A DNA stretch of 64,000 nt from assembly GCA_902778995.1 (NCBI GenBank), contig CACYZW010000002.1, forward strand, positions 1-64,000, read 5' to 3'. A program made the position numbers and the translations under genes. Shown in pieces: positions 41,960 to 50,909 of this stretch (positions are counted from its first letter, which is position 1; each line of letters opens with the position of its first letter). The notes beneath the pieces are model-generated. The model was not told the origin of the DNA. It did no database searches and saw only the letters and a program-made list of their open reading frames with translations. Source of the stretch: an uncultured Eubacteriales bacterium. Lineage in GTDB: Bacteria > Bacillota > Clostridia > Christensenellales > Aristaeellaceae.

Positions 41960-43360
41960 ATGTTGGAAAGACCGGTTGTATCACAGGAGGAGATGCTGCG
42001 CCAGGCGGAATTCATGCGGCTGGTGAAAAGCATTGCCGAACGTCCCCACAGCTATCACATCGTCTCCATGGGTTGCCAGATGAACGAGCGGGATTCCGAG
42101 TCCATCGCGGGCATGCTGGAGCAGATGGGCATGGTCCATGAGCCCGTGCGCGAAAAGGCGGATCTGATTCTCTACAATACCTGCTGTGTGCGGGAAAACG
42201 CCGAAAACAAGGCGCTGGGCAACGTGATCTGGCTCAAGGAATTGAAGAAGGACAAGCCGGATCTGATGATCTGTGTGGGCGGTTGCATGACCCAGGAAAA
42301 GGGCATGGCGGCGATGATGAAGGCGCGCTATCCCTTCATCGACCTGGTTTACGGCACCCACAACCTATATCGCCTGCCGGAATACGTCTATCGCGTGCTG
42401 ACCGAGCGGCGTCCGGTGGTGGAGGTCATCGACACCGACGGCGAGGTGGTGGAGGGCATGCCCGAGCGTCGCAGGAACCGCTTCAACGCCTTTGTCAACA
42501 TCATGTACGGCTGCAACAACTTCTGCACCTACTGCATCGTGCCCTACGTGCGCGGTCGGGAGCGCTCCAGAGCGCCGGAGGCCGTCATCGCCGAATGCGT
42601 CCGGTTACAGGACGAGGGCGCGCAGGAGATCATGCTGCTGGGACAGAACGTCAACTCCTATCGGGGGGGCGGCGCTGAATTTGCGGAACTGCTGTTTCGC
42701 ATCGACCGGCTCGGCATACCCCGCATACGCTTCATGACCTCGCATCCGAAGGATCTTTCCGAAGAATTGATCCAGGCTTTCGGAGAGCTGAAGCACCTGA
42801 TGCCCCAGCTGCATCTGCCGGTGCAGGCGGGCAGCGACGAAATCCTGCGGCGCATGAACCGGAGCTACACGCGGGAGCACTACCTCAGCCTGGTTCGAAG
42901 GCTGCGCGCCGTTTGCCCGGATATCGGCCTGACCAGCGACATCATCGTCGGCTTTCCGGGTGAGACGCTCTCCCAATTTGAGGAGACCCTGTCTCTGGTC
43001 GAGGAGATACGCTTTGACGCCGCCTACACCTTTATCTATTCGCCCCGCAAGGGCACCAGGGCCGCCACCTTCCCGGACGATACGCCCTACGAGGTCAAGA
43101 GCGAGCGCATACAGCGGCTGATCGACCTGCAACAGGCCATATCCCTTCAAATCCTCGAAGCCCAGGTGGGAAAGCGGGAGCGCGTGTTGGTGGAGAGCGT
43201 GTCCACCCGGGACAGCGGCGCCGTCGGCGGCAAGACGCCCCGGGGGCACATGGTCAATTTTGCGGCAGACCCGTCGCTGATCGGGCGATTTGCGGATGTG
43301 GAAATAACCTCTGCCGGACGCAATACATTGCGCGGCAAGATGATCGTTTCGGAGGAATGA
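41960..43360 (+). CDS. miaB: MiaB tRNA methylthiotransferase
   Basis: The protein is 466 residues and converts i6A37 to ms2i6A37 in tRNA. The UPF0004 domain has three Cys (GCQMNERDSE, NTCCVRENA, GGCMTQ) for the auxiliary Fe-S cluster. The radical SAM triad is CNNFCTYCIVPYVRGRERSR. A C-terminal TRAM domain (KRERVLVESVSTRD) binds tRNA. It pairs functionally with miaA at 48477. The stop overlaps an in-frame ATG of the next gene. Confidence 0.94.
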   Translation: MLERPVVSQEEMLRQAEFMRLVKSIAERPHSYHIVSMGCQMNERDSESIAGMLEQMGMVHEPVREKADLILYNTCCVRENAENKALGNVIWLKELKKDKPDLMICVGGCMTQEKGMAAMMKARYPFIDLVYGTHNLYRLPEYVYRVLTERRPVVEVIDTDGEVVEGMPERRRNRFNAFVNIMYGCNNFCTYCIVPYVRGRERSRAPEAVIAECVRLQDEGAQEIMLLGQNVNSYRGGGAEFAELLFRIDRLGIPRIRFMTSHPKDLSEELIQAFGELKHLMPQLHLPVQAGSDEILRRMNRSYTREHYLSLVRRLRAVCPDIGLTSDIIVGFPGETLSQFEETLSLVEEIRFDAAYTFIYSPRKGTRAATFPDDTPYEVKSERIQRLIDLQQAISLQILEAQVGKRERVLVESVSTRDSGAVGGKTPRGHMVNFAADPSLIGRFADVEITSAGRNTLRGKMIVSEE

Positions 43361-43365
43361 CAGAC

Positions 43366-43761
43366 ATGGACGTTATATTTCAAAAGACCCGGGAGCTGGG
43401 ACAGGCGCTGTTGGAGAGCGAGGCCTATCTGAAAATGAAGGCCGCCGAGGACAGGGCGATGCAAAACGAGGAGGCGGCCCGCACGATGAGCGAATACCTG
43501 GAGAAGCGACAGCAGCTCCAGGCGATGGTGCAGTCCGAAAACCCCGATCCCGGCGCGCTGAAGCGCATCTCAGACGAAATGGACGCGGCTCAGGAGCGCC
43601 TTCAGATGATCGACGACATCGCCGCGCTGACCGACGCGAGGAACGAATTCAACGCCCTGATCGGGCAGATCAACCAGGTCCTGCAGTTCATCGTTACCGG
43701 TGAAATGGAACAGCCCTCCGGCTGCTCCGGCAGCTGCGCCACCTGCGCGGGCTGTCATTGA
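43366..43761 (+). CDS. YlbF/YmcA-family protein with Cys-rich C-terminus
   Basis: The protein is 131 residues from ATG 43366 (GGAGG 10 nt upstream; ATG 43357 would overlap the site). Two long helices form the Com_YlbF fold (QALLESEAYLKMKAAEDRAM; ALTDARNEFNALIGQINQVL). The end CSGSCATCAGCH has four Cys and one His in 12 residues. In Bacillus ymcA also follows miaB, and the YmcA-YlbF-YaaT complex binds Fe-S clusters and helps RNase Y maturation. The Cys tail is a plausible cluster ligand. MutS follows after 115 bp. Confidence 0.83.
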   Translation: MDVIFQKTRELGQALLESEAYLKMKAAEDRAMQNEEAARTMSEYLEKRQQLQAMVQSENPDPGALKRISDEMDAAQERLQMIDDIAALTDARNEFNALIGQINQVLQFIVTGEMEQPSGCSGSCATCAGCH

Positions 43762-43876
43762 AGCGCCGTTAACGCACGTTCAGGCCTGTAACAGCGGCGG
43801 ATTGCCGCCGTCATACCAGGCACGTTTTCAGTTATTCACAATCAACCGTCGCATTTGTCATTGAGAGGTGAACCCC

Positions 43877-46468
43877 ATGCCCGTGACACCGATGATGCAG
43901 CAATACCTGAACATCAAGGAACAATACCCGGGCACCATCCTTTTTTACCGCCTGGGCGACTTCTATGAGATGTTCTTCGAGGACGCCAAGCTCGTTTCAA
44001 AGGAGCTTGAGCTCACTTTGACGGGCAAGGACTGCGGCCTTTCAGAGCGCGCGCCCATGTGCGGCGTACCCTATCACGCGGTGGACACCTACCTGCAAAA
44101 GCTGATTGAAAAGGGCTATAAGGTCGCCATCTGTGAACAGATGACCGACCCTGCCACCACCAAGGGACTGGTGGAGCGGGAGGTCATCCGCGTCGTGACG
44201 CCGGGTACGGTGATCGAAAGCAATATGCTGGAGGAGCGCAAGGCCAATTACATCGCCGCAGTTTGCCTGCAAAAAAACAGGGCCGGATGTGCCTTTTGCG
44301 ATGTCTCCACCGGCGAATTTCTCCTGTGTCAGATTCAGGATGCCCGGGCGAGCCTTTCCGACGAGCTGGCGCGGCTTTCTCCCAGCGAGATAATCATCAA
44401 TGACCGCGCCGCCTTCGCTGAATTGGAACCTGAGCGCGCCCAGAGGGCGGAATGCCTCGATGAAGCGTGCTTTGCCTACTCAACCGCTTCGAAGGCGATG
44501 ACCGCGCATTTCGGTCAGTCGATTTCCGAGATGGGCTTTGAGGGACAGCGCCTGGCGGTTTCCGCCGGGGGCGCGCTGCTCAGCTATCTGACGCAGACCC
44601 AGAAGAACGCGCTGAGCCATATACTGACCGCGAAGCCCTATGAAAGCGCTGGCTTTATGGCGCTGGATCGCGTGGCGCTACGGAACCTGGAGCTGGTGGA
44701 GACCGGTCGGGAAAAGCGCCGCAAGGGTTCCCTCCTGTGGATACTGGACAAGACCAGCACCGCCATGGGCAGCCGCCTGCTGCGCACGTGGGTCGAGCGT
44801 CCCTTGAGAGACAGGGCCCAGATCGAAGCCCGCCTGGATGCCGTCGGAGAGCTGATGGAAAAGCCCATGACCGCCGAGAGCCTCAGGCAGACCTTCGACA
44901 GCGTATACGACGTCGAGCGCCTGCTCAGCCGCATCGCCTACGATACGGTCAACGCCCGTGATTGCCTGGCGCTGGTGGCGACGCTGGACTGCGTACCCCT
45001 GATCCGGGAATACTGCGGCGAACTGGACGCAGCGCTGATTCGCGATATCCTGGAATCCCTGGACCCCCTGAAGGCAATGACGGATAAGCTGCGCAGAGCG
45101 ATCTCGCCCGACGCGCCCATCTCCTTGCAGGATGGCGGCATGATTCGCGAGGGCTACAGCGCCGAGCTGGACGAGCTGCGGCAAATCGGCAGCCACGGCA
45201 AGGAATACCTTGTTGCCCTGGAGGCACGGGAGCGGGAGCGCACCGGCATCAAGAACCTGAAGGTGGGCTACAACCGGGTGTTCGGCTATTACATAGAGGT
45301 CACCAAGTCCTTCTACGACCAGGTGCCCTACGATTATGTGCGCAAGCAAACCCTCGCCAACGCCGAGCGCTTCATCACGGAGGAGCTCAAGACGCTTGAG
45401 AGCCGGATACTCGGCGCGGAGGAAAACGCCATTCGGCTGGAATACGCCCTGTTCTGCGAGATAAGGGAGTGCCTCAAACAGAATCTCAAACAGCTGCAGG
45501 GCACCGTGTCCGCCCTCAAGACATTGGATGTGCTGCTTTCGCTTGCCCGCGTCGCGTCGGAATACAATTATGTCCGGCCCGCCATCAACGAGGAGGGCCG
45601 CTATACCATCGAAAACGGCCGTCATCCGGTGGTTGAAGCCTCCATCGGGCGGGAGCGCTTCGTGCCCAATGACACGGCGCTGACCCAGGACGAGCGGGTC
45701 ATGATCATCACCGGGCCGAACATGGCCGGCAAATCCACCTACATGCGCCAGGTGGCGCTGATCGTGCTGATGGCCCACATGGGTTCCTTCGTGCCGGCGA
45801 CGGCGGCGGATATCGCCATCACAGACCGCATATTTACCCGCATCGGCGCGTCCGACGACCTGTACGGCGGTCAATCCACCTTCATGGTGGAGATGAGCGA
45901 AATGGCCACGATACTGAAATTCGCCACGCCCAGAAGCCTCCTGATCCTGGACGAGGTGGGGCGGGGGACTTCCACCTTCGACGGCCTGTCCATCGCCTGG
46001 GCGGCGGTGGAGTACATTGCCGGCCCCAAGTGCGGGGCGCGCACGCTGTTCGCCACACACTACCACGAGCTCTCTGAGCTTGAGGGCCAGCTGGAGGGCG
46101 TGGTCAATTTCAGGATCACCGCCAAGGAGCAGGGCGAGGACGTGATCTTCCTGCGCAAGATTGTCCGGGGCGGCGCTGACAGGAGCTACGGCGTTTCCGT
46201 GGCACGGCTGGCAGGATTGCCAAAATCGCTGATTGCCAGGGCGCGCCAGATCATGGCGCGGCTGGAGGTCAACGATCAACAGCGGGGCAACCTGGGGCAG
46301 AATATACTGGACGACCACAAAAAACCCCAGGATCGACAGCTTGGCATGCTGGATTTTAAGCCGATGGAGCTGGTTCAGGAGATCGCCGCGCTGGACGTGG
46401 TCAGCATGACGCCCATCGACGCGTTGAACAAGCTGTTTGAGATCAACGAAAAGGCCAAGCGGATATAA
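43877..46468 (+). CDS. mutS: DNA mismatch repair protein MutS
   Basis: The protein is 863 residues. The mismatch-probing motif DFYEMF is near residue 28. The core lever and clamp follow. The ATPase domain has GPNMAGKSTYMRQ (Walker A), LLILDEVGRGTSTFDG and ATHYHEL. ATG 43877 has GAGAGGTG 6 nt upstream. MutL follows after 15 bp, forming a mismatch-repair operon with miaA. Confidence 0.96.
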   Translation: MPVTPMMQQYLNIKEQYPGTILFYRLGDFYEMFFEDAKLVSKELELTLTGKDCGLSERAPMCGVPYHAVDTYLQKLIEKGYKVAICEQMTDPATTKGLVEREVIRVVTPGTVIESNMLEERKANYIAAVCLQKNRAGCAFCDVSTGEFLLCQIQDARASLSDELARLSPSEIIINDRAAFAELEPERAQRAECLDEACFAYSTASKAMTAHFGQSISEMGFEGQRLAVSAGGALLSYLTQTQKNALSHILTAKPYESAGFMALDRVALRNLELVETGREKRRKGSLLWILDKTSTAMGSRLLRTWVERPLRDRAQIEARLDAVGELMEKPMTAESLRQTFDSVYDVERLLSRIAYDTVNARDCLALVATLDCVPLIREYCGELDAALIRDILESLDPLKAMTDKLRRAISPDAPISLQDGGMIREGYSAELDELRQIGSHGKEYLVALEARERERTGIKNLKVGYNRVFGYYIEVTKSFYDQVPYDYVRKQTLANAERFITEELKTLESRILGAEENAIRLEYALFCEIRECLKQNLKQLQGTVSALKTLDVLLSLARVASEYNYVRPAINEEGRYTIENGRHPVVEASIGRERFVPNDTALTQDERVMIITGPNMAGKSTYMRQVALIVLMAHMGSFVPATAADIAITDRIFTRIGASDDLYGGQSTFMVEMSEMATILKFATPRSLLILDEVGRGTSTFDGLSIAWAAVEYIAGPKCGARTLFATHYHELSELEGQLEGVVNFRITAKEQGEDVIFLRKIVRGGADRSYGVSVARLAGLPKSLIARARQIMARLEVNDQQRGNLGQNILDDHKKPQDRQLGMLDFKPMELVQEIAALDVVSMTPIDALNKLFEINEKAKRI

Positions 46469-46483
46469 TATCGGAGGATGAAA

Positions 46484-48466
46484 ATGCCAATTCGCGTACT
46501 GGACGCCGCAGTCGTCGGCCGAATCGCCGCAGGCGAGGTGGTGGAGCGCCCCAGCTCCGTCGTCAAGGAGCTGTTGGAAAACGCCATTGACGCCGGAGCC
46601 ACAGCCGTTACCGTCGAGATCAAGGGCGGCGGCATAGATTATCTGCGTGTAACGGACAACGGCTGCGGCATCGAGCCGAATCAGGTGCGGCTGGCCTTTG
46701 AAAACCACGCCACTTCAAAGCTGCAAACAGCGGATCAGCTGGATGATATCCGCACGCTGGGCTTTCGCGGCGAAGCGCTGCCCTCCATCGCGTCTGTATC
46801 CCATGTCGAAATGACCACACGGGCGAAGGGACAGGATACCGGCGTTCGTTTGAATATCGACGGGGGCGCGGATCTGCGCGTAAAGGAGATCGGCTGCCCG
46901 GAGGGCACGACCTTTGTCATGAGGGATCTGTTTTACAACCTGCCCGTCCGTCGCGCTTTTTTGAAAAAGCCCGGTTACGAGGGCGGGCTGGTGGGCGACG
47001 TGGTGGCGCGAATGATACTCGGGAATCCCGGCGTTGCCATGCGCTATATCAATAACGGTACGAACGTCTACCACAGCTTCGGCGACGGCAAGCTGCGCCA
47101 CGCGGTATTCGCCGTGTATGGCAAGGCAACGGCGGAGCAGATGGTGGAGCTGGACGCCTGCGAAGGCGGTACGCGCATATTCGGGCTGATCGGCATCGGT
47201 GAACTGGCCAAGGCGACGCGGGCGCATCAGGCCTTCTTCATCAACGGGCGCGCCGTGCGCTGCGCGATGCTGTCCCGCGCGCTGGAGGAGGTCTGCCGCA
47301 GCCGCGTGACCGTCGGCATGTATCCGATGTGCGCCCTGAATCTGGTCATTCCGCCCGCCAGCGTCGATGTCAACGTGCATCCCAACAAGTTGGAGGTGCG
47401 CTTCAGGGATGAAGCCGTCATGCGCGACGTGGTCGAGCGCCTCCTGAGCAGCGCCTTTGAGGGCGAGAAAGTGCTGCGTCTGGAGACGGACCGTTCATCG
47501 GACGTTTCGGTGGAAAGGGTTGCCGCCGTGCGGCAGATCACGCCCGCCGCCATCGATGCGAATAAGCCGGAAAAGACAGGCGCCCCTTTGCGTGAAGTCC
47601 CCGCGCCTGCGGATCCGCCGGCCCCTGATTTCCACGCAGCAGAGAAGCCGCTTTCTCGGAAGACTGAAAACAAATCCCCTCGGAAGCAGGAAAAGCCCAT
47701 CCAGCTGGACGTATTCCAGCGGGTCGTGCGCGAGGAGCTTCAAAAGCTCGGCGCCGCTCAGGGAGACGCCCTTCGGGAGGACCGTCTTTCCGACATCGCA
47801 CCCTCCGAGGCCCCGGCATCCACGCTCCGGGAGCCTGTGAAGGCGCCGCCTTCACGCGATGACAAGACAGGCGCCCACTCCTTTGAACCGGCAAGGCCCA
47901 GTTATCGCGTCATTGGCGTGGCGCTGAATACATACATATTGGTTGAAGCCAACGATTCTCTGGTTTTGATCGACCAGCATGCGGCGCATGAACGGCTCCA
48001 ATACGAGCGTTTCATGTCCCAGCTGGAGGCGGGACGGGGCTCTCAACAGCTTCTGACGCCGATGATCCTGCGGCTGTCCGCCCGGGAAACGGCGCTGATT
48101 GCGGATAATTTGGATGTTCTGAAGGAAACAGGCTACGACGTTGAGCCCTTCGGCGAAACGGACATACGGGTTCGAGCGGTTCCCTTTATACTGGGAAAGG
48201 CCGATTTGAGGCCGGCTTTCATGGACACCGTCAACGCGCTGAATCGCCTTCGCAATGCGACCATCGACCTGCGGCGCGCCGAGGTGATGCAAATGGCCTG
48301 CAAGAGCGCCGTCAAGGGCGGCGACCCGCTTAGCCGGGATGAGATCGAAGCGCTGATCCGTCAAATGCTGGAAACCGGCGCGCCGCCGACCTGTCCCCAC
48401 GGCAGGCCCGTTATGAAGGTCATTACCCGGCGGGAGCTCGAAAAGCTGTTCAAGCGCGTACAGTGA
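46484..48466 (+). CDS. mutL: DNA mismatch repair protein MutL
   Basis: The protein is 660 residues. The GHKL ATPase has KELLENAIDAGAT, DNGCGI and TLGFRGEALPSI. A disordered Pro/Lys-rich linker (residues about 335-465) leads to the dimerisation domain with LIDQHAAHERLQYE. QMACKSAVKGGD and CPHGRP near the end are endonuclease-type MutL motifs found in organisms without MutH. ATG 46484 was chosen for the 6-nt spacing from GGAGG. The miaA start follows 10 bp later. Confidence 0.95.
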   Translation: MPIRVLDAAVVGRIAAGEVVERPSSVVKELLENAIDAGATAVTVEIKGGGIDYLRVTDNGCGIEPNQVRLAFENHATSKLQTADQLDDIRTLGFRGEALPSIASVSHVEMTTRAKGQDTGVRLNIDGGADLRVKEIGCPEGTTFVMRDLFYNLPVRRAFLKKPGYEGGLVGDVVARMILGNPGVAMRYINNGTNVYHSFGDGKLRHAVFAVYGKATAEQMVELDACEGGTRIFGLIGIGELAKATRAHQAFFINGRAVRCAMLSRALEEVCRSRVTVGMYPMCALNLVIPPASVDVNVHPNKLEVRFRDEAVMRDVVERLLSSAFEGEKVLRLETDRSSDVSVERVAAVRQITPAAIDANKPEKTGAPLREVPAPADPPAPDFHAAEKPLSRKTENKSPRKQEKPIQLDVFQRVVREELQKLGAAQGDALREDRLSDIAPSEAPASTLREPVKAPPSRDDKTGAHSFEPARPSYRVIGVALNTYILVEANDSLVLIDQHAAHERLQYERFMSQLEAGRGSQQLLTPMILRLSARETALIADNLDVLKETGYDVEPFGETDIRVRAVPFILGKADLRPAFMDTVNALNRLRNATIDLRRAEVMQMACKSAVKGGDPLSRDEIEALIRQMLETGAPPTCPHGRPVMKVITRRELEKLFKRVQ

Positions 48467-48476
48467 GGCGCGGGGC

Positions 48477-49439
48477 ATGGGAAAGACAATTCTACCGGTA
48501 ATCGCCGGCCCTACGGCTTCTGGAAAAACGGCCTGCGCGGTGGCGCTGTGTCAACGGATCGGCGGCGAAGTCGTCTCCGCCGATTCCATGCAGATCTATT
48601 CCGGCATGGAAATCCTCTCCGCCGCGCCCTCGGACGATGAAACACAGGGGGTTCCACACCACATGATCGGGTGTGTGGACCCTGCCAGCGGCTATTCCGC
48701 CGACGCCTATCGGGAGGACGCAAAGGCCTGTATCGCGCGCATCGTTGCGCGGGAGCACGTTCCCGTGCTGTGCGGCGGTACCGGGCTTTACATCGACGCC
48801 GTCACGCGCCCCATGAGCTTCTCCCGTCAGCGAAGCGACGAAGTCATGCATCGGGCGCTGATGACCATGGGCCAGACCCCGGCGGGCAGGCGCGAGCTGC
48901 ACGATATGTTGCAGCAAATCGACCCCGAATCCGCCCAAAGACTGCATGAAAACGACGTCCGGCGGGTGAGCAGGGCGATTGAAATCTATCGGCTTACGGG
49001 CATGACCCTTTCGGAGCACACACGCCTCGATCGACAGCGGGAGGGTGAATATATGGAGATCATATTCGCCCTCGATTGGCCGAGAGAAGTGCTGTATCGG
49101 CGCATCGACCAGCGCGTGGACGACATGCTCAAACGCGGGCTTGTGGATGAGGTGCAAAGCCTGATGGCCAGCGAGCGGCGGCATCCGACGGCGCTTCAGG
49201 CCATCGGATACAAGGAAATCGCCGCCGCACTTCGGGGCGAAATATCCATGGAGCGCGCCGTTTATCTGACCAAGAAGGCCTCTCGAAACCTGGCTAAGCG
49301 CCAGCTGACCTGGTTCAAACGCGATACTCGGGTGATTTGGCTTGGGGCGGAGGGGAAGACCGCCCTGTCGCTGGCAAATCGCATGCTGGAACACATGGAT
49401 GAGCGCTTCGGCACAGACTGGCGGCAGAATTTTCATTGA
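48477..49439 (+). CDS. miaA: tRNA dimethylallyltransferase MiaA
   Basis: The protein is 320 residues and adds dimethylallyl to A37 of tRNAs reading UNN codons. The P-loop is AGPTASGKTACAVAL, followed by ISADSMQIY-type SADSMQIYSGM. VLCGGTGLYIDAV and the C-terminal QLTWFKRD are family motifs. The product is the substrate of MiaB encoded upstream. Confidence 0.95.
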   Translation: MGKTILPVIAGPTASGKTACAVALCQRIGGEVVSADSMQIYSGMEILSAAPSDDETQGVPHHMIGCVDPASGYSADAYREDAKACIARIVAREHVPVLCGGTGLYIDAVTRPMSFSRQRSDEVMHRALMTMGQTPAGRRELHDMLQQIDPESAQRLHENDVRRVSRAIEIYRLTGMTLSEHTRLDRQREGEYMEIIFALDWPREVLYRRIDQRVDDMLKRGLVDEVQSLMASERRHPTALQAIGYKEIAAALRGEISMERAVYLTKKASRNLAKRQLTWFKRDTRVIWLGAEGKTALSLANRMLEHMDERFGTDWRQNFH

Positions 49440-49460
49440 TTGATAAGGAAGTGAATCTGC

Positions 49461-50411
49461 TTGCGTCGCGCTGTCATCATGGCGCTGATAACATTGGCAC
49501 TTGCATCGATGCTGTCGGGCTGCAAGCCATTGGTACAGGAACCGGACGGGTCAATCTCGGTTTACGCCACGTTCTATCCCATCTACGCGCTGACGGACGC
49601 TGTCATGCGGGATGTACCAGACGCCCAGCTGCATTGCCTGATACAGCCCCAGGACGGCTGCCTGCGCGCCTATCAGCTCTCGGATTGGGATGCAGCGCTG
49701 CTGACGCGAGGCGCGGATGCCGTCATTTGCGGCGGGCGCGGACTGGAAAGCTTTGAAACCACGTTGTTTAGCATGGGCGAAGGCGGCCCCGCTGTTTCAG
49801 CGGTGTTCTACAATCTGGAGCTCTACGAGGGACAAAAATACGCCGACGGCGAAGCCTATCCCCATATACAGGGGGCCAACCCACACCTGTATATGTCGCT
49901 GGAGGGCGCAAAGCAGATCGTGGAGAGCATCGGCGCAACGATGGTGTCCCTGGATCCCGTTTATTCTGAACGGTATATCGACAGCGCGCAGGCGGCGATC
50001 AGCGCGCTGGACAGACAGCTCGAAGACGCCCGGGGCAGGCTGGAGAATTGCGCGGGCAGGCGCATAGCGCTGATGAACGAAGCGTTGATCTATGTGGCGC
50101 GGGATTATGATCTCGAGGTCGCAGAGTGGATCGGTCGGGAACCGGGCGCGGCATTCGGTGACAACGAGCTCGCCGGGTGGCTTGAGCGCCTGGAAAAAGC
50201 GGATGTGGAAGTGGTCTTGATCGAAAGGCAGGCCCCGCAGATGTTACAGGAGGCCCTTGAAGCCGCCGGCTATGCCGTTGCGCCCCTCGATGTGCTGTCC
50301 ACACACACCGAGGGCGAGGGCTTTGACAGGTATCTTGAAATTCAGGCGGATAACGCGCAGGCTCTGCTCGATGCCTTTGAACAGGCGGACAAAAGAAGGG
50401 AAGGACATTGA
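49461..50411 (+). CDS. Lipoprotein of the ZnuA/MntC metal-binding family
   Basis: The protein is 316 residues. The lipoprotein signal has the lipobox LSGC at residue 20. It is related to cluster A-I substrate-binding proteins of zinc/manganese ABC transporters (VYATFYPIYALTDAV, ICGGRGLESFETTL, ANPHLYMSLEGAKQI). A long central helix follows. The usual first metal-binding His before the YxLS segment is absent (GCLRAYQLSDWD), while NPHLYMS keeps one His. No permease or ATPase gene is adjacent, so it may work with a remote transporter or have another job. TTG start with AAGGAAGTG upstream. The TGA overlaps the rnhA TTG. Confidence 0.8.
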   Translation: MRRAVIMALITLALASMLSGCKPLVQEPDGSISVYATFYPIYALTDAVMRDVPDAQLHCLIQPQDGCLRAYQLSDWDAALLTRGADAVICGGRGLESFETTLFSMGEGGPAVSAVFYNLELYEGQKYADGEAYPHIQGANPHLYMSLEGAKQIVESIGATMVSLDPVYSERYIDSAQAAISALDRQLEDARGRLENCAGRRIALMNEALIYVARDYDLEVAEWIGREPGAAFGDNELAGWLERLEKADVEVVLIERQAPQMLQEALEAAGYAVAPLDVLSTHTEGEGFDRYLEIQADNAQALLDAFEQADKRREGH

Positions 50412-50854
50412 AAAAAGTCATCATCTATACGGATGGCGCTTGCTCAGGCAATCCAGGCCCAGGCGGTTGGGGCGCGATATTGATGTATAAGGATAAAAAG
50501 CTGGAAATCTCCGGCTATGAGGCGCACACCACCAACAACCGCATGGAATTGACTGCGCCGATCCAGGCGCTTTCCAGGCTGAAGGAACCCTGCGAGGTCA
50601 CCGTTTACTCCGACAGCGCCTATCTTGTGAACGCCTTCCAGAAGCGCTGGCTGGACGGCTGGCAGCGCCGTAACTGGATCAAAAGCGATAAAAAGCCCGT
50701 CGAAAACCAGGACCTGTGGCAGGCGTTGCTGGATTACACGGCGATACATCGCATTGAATGGGTCAAGGTCAAGGGACACGCCGACAATCCGTTCAACAAC
50801 CGCTGCGACGCTCTTGCGACCGGGGAAATCAGGCAGCACGACATACATATATAA
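50408..50854 (+). CDS. rnhA: Ribonuclease HI
   Basis: The protein is 148 residues and degrades RNA in RNA-DNA hybrids. Catalytic acids are seen in IYTDGACSGNPGPGGWG (Asp), TNNRMELTAPI (Glu), VYSDSAYLVNAF (Asp) and VKGHADNPFNNRCD (Asp). Bacterial length. TTG 50408 overlaps the previous stop. The dispersed repeat at 50853 ends the transcript. Confidence 0.94.
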   Translation: MKKVIIYTDGACSGNPGPGGWGAILMYKDKKLEISGYEAHTTNNRMELTAPIQALSRLKEPCEVTVYSDSAYLVNAFQKRWLDGWQRRNWIKSDKKPVENQDLWQALLDYTAIHRIEWVKVKGHADNPFNNRCDALATGEIRQHDIHI

Positions 50855-50895
50855 ATAAGGAAACACCGCAGACAAACACACGGTATTTCCTTATT
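50853..50895. repeat. Dispersed palindromic repeat acting as bidirectional terminator
   Basis: A left arm AATAAGGAAACACCG pairs with CGGTATTTCCTTATT (50881-50895) at 14 of 15 positions. It begins at the rnhA stop codon and lies 14 bp from the recombinase stop on the other strand. It is flanked by T/A-rich sequence on both sides. The ends match the repeat family at 18031, 20617, 55150 and 56816. Confidence 0.75.
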
Positions 50896-50909
50896 ATTAA
50901 TTAATAATA

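Noticed and set aside
44678..46708. 676-residue minus-strand open frame opposite mutS
   Set aside because: Fully inside mutS and the mutL start, no family motifs, no start signal.
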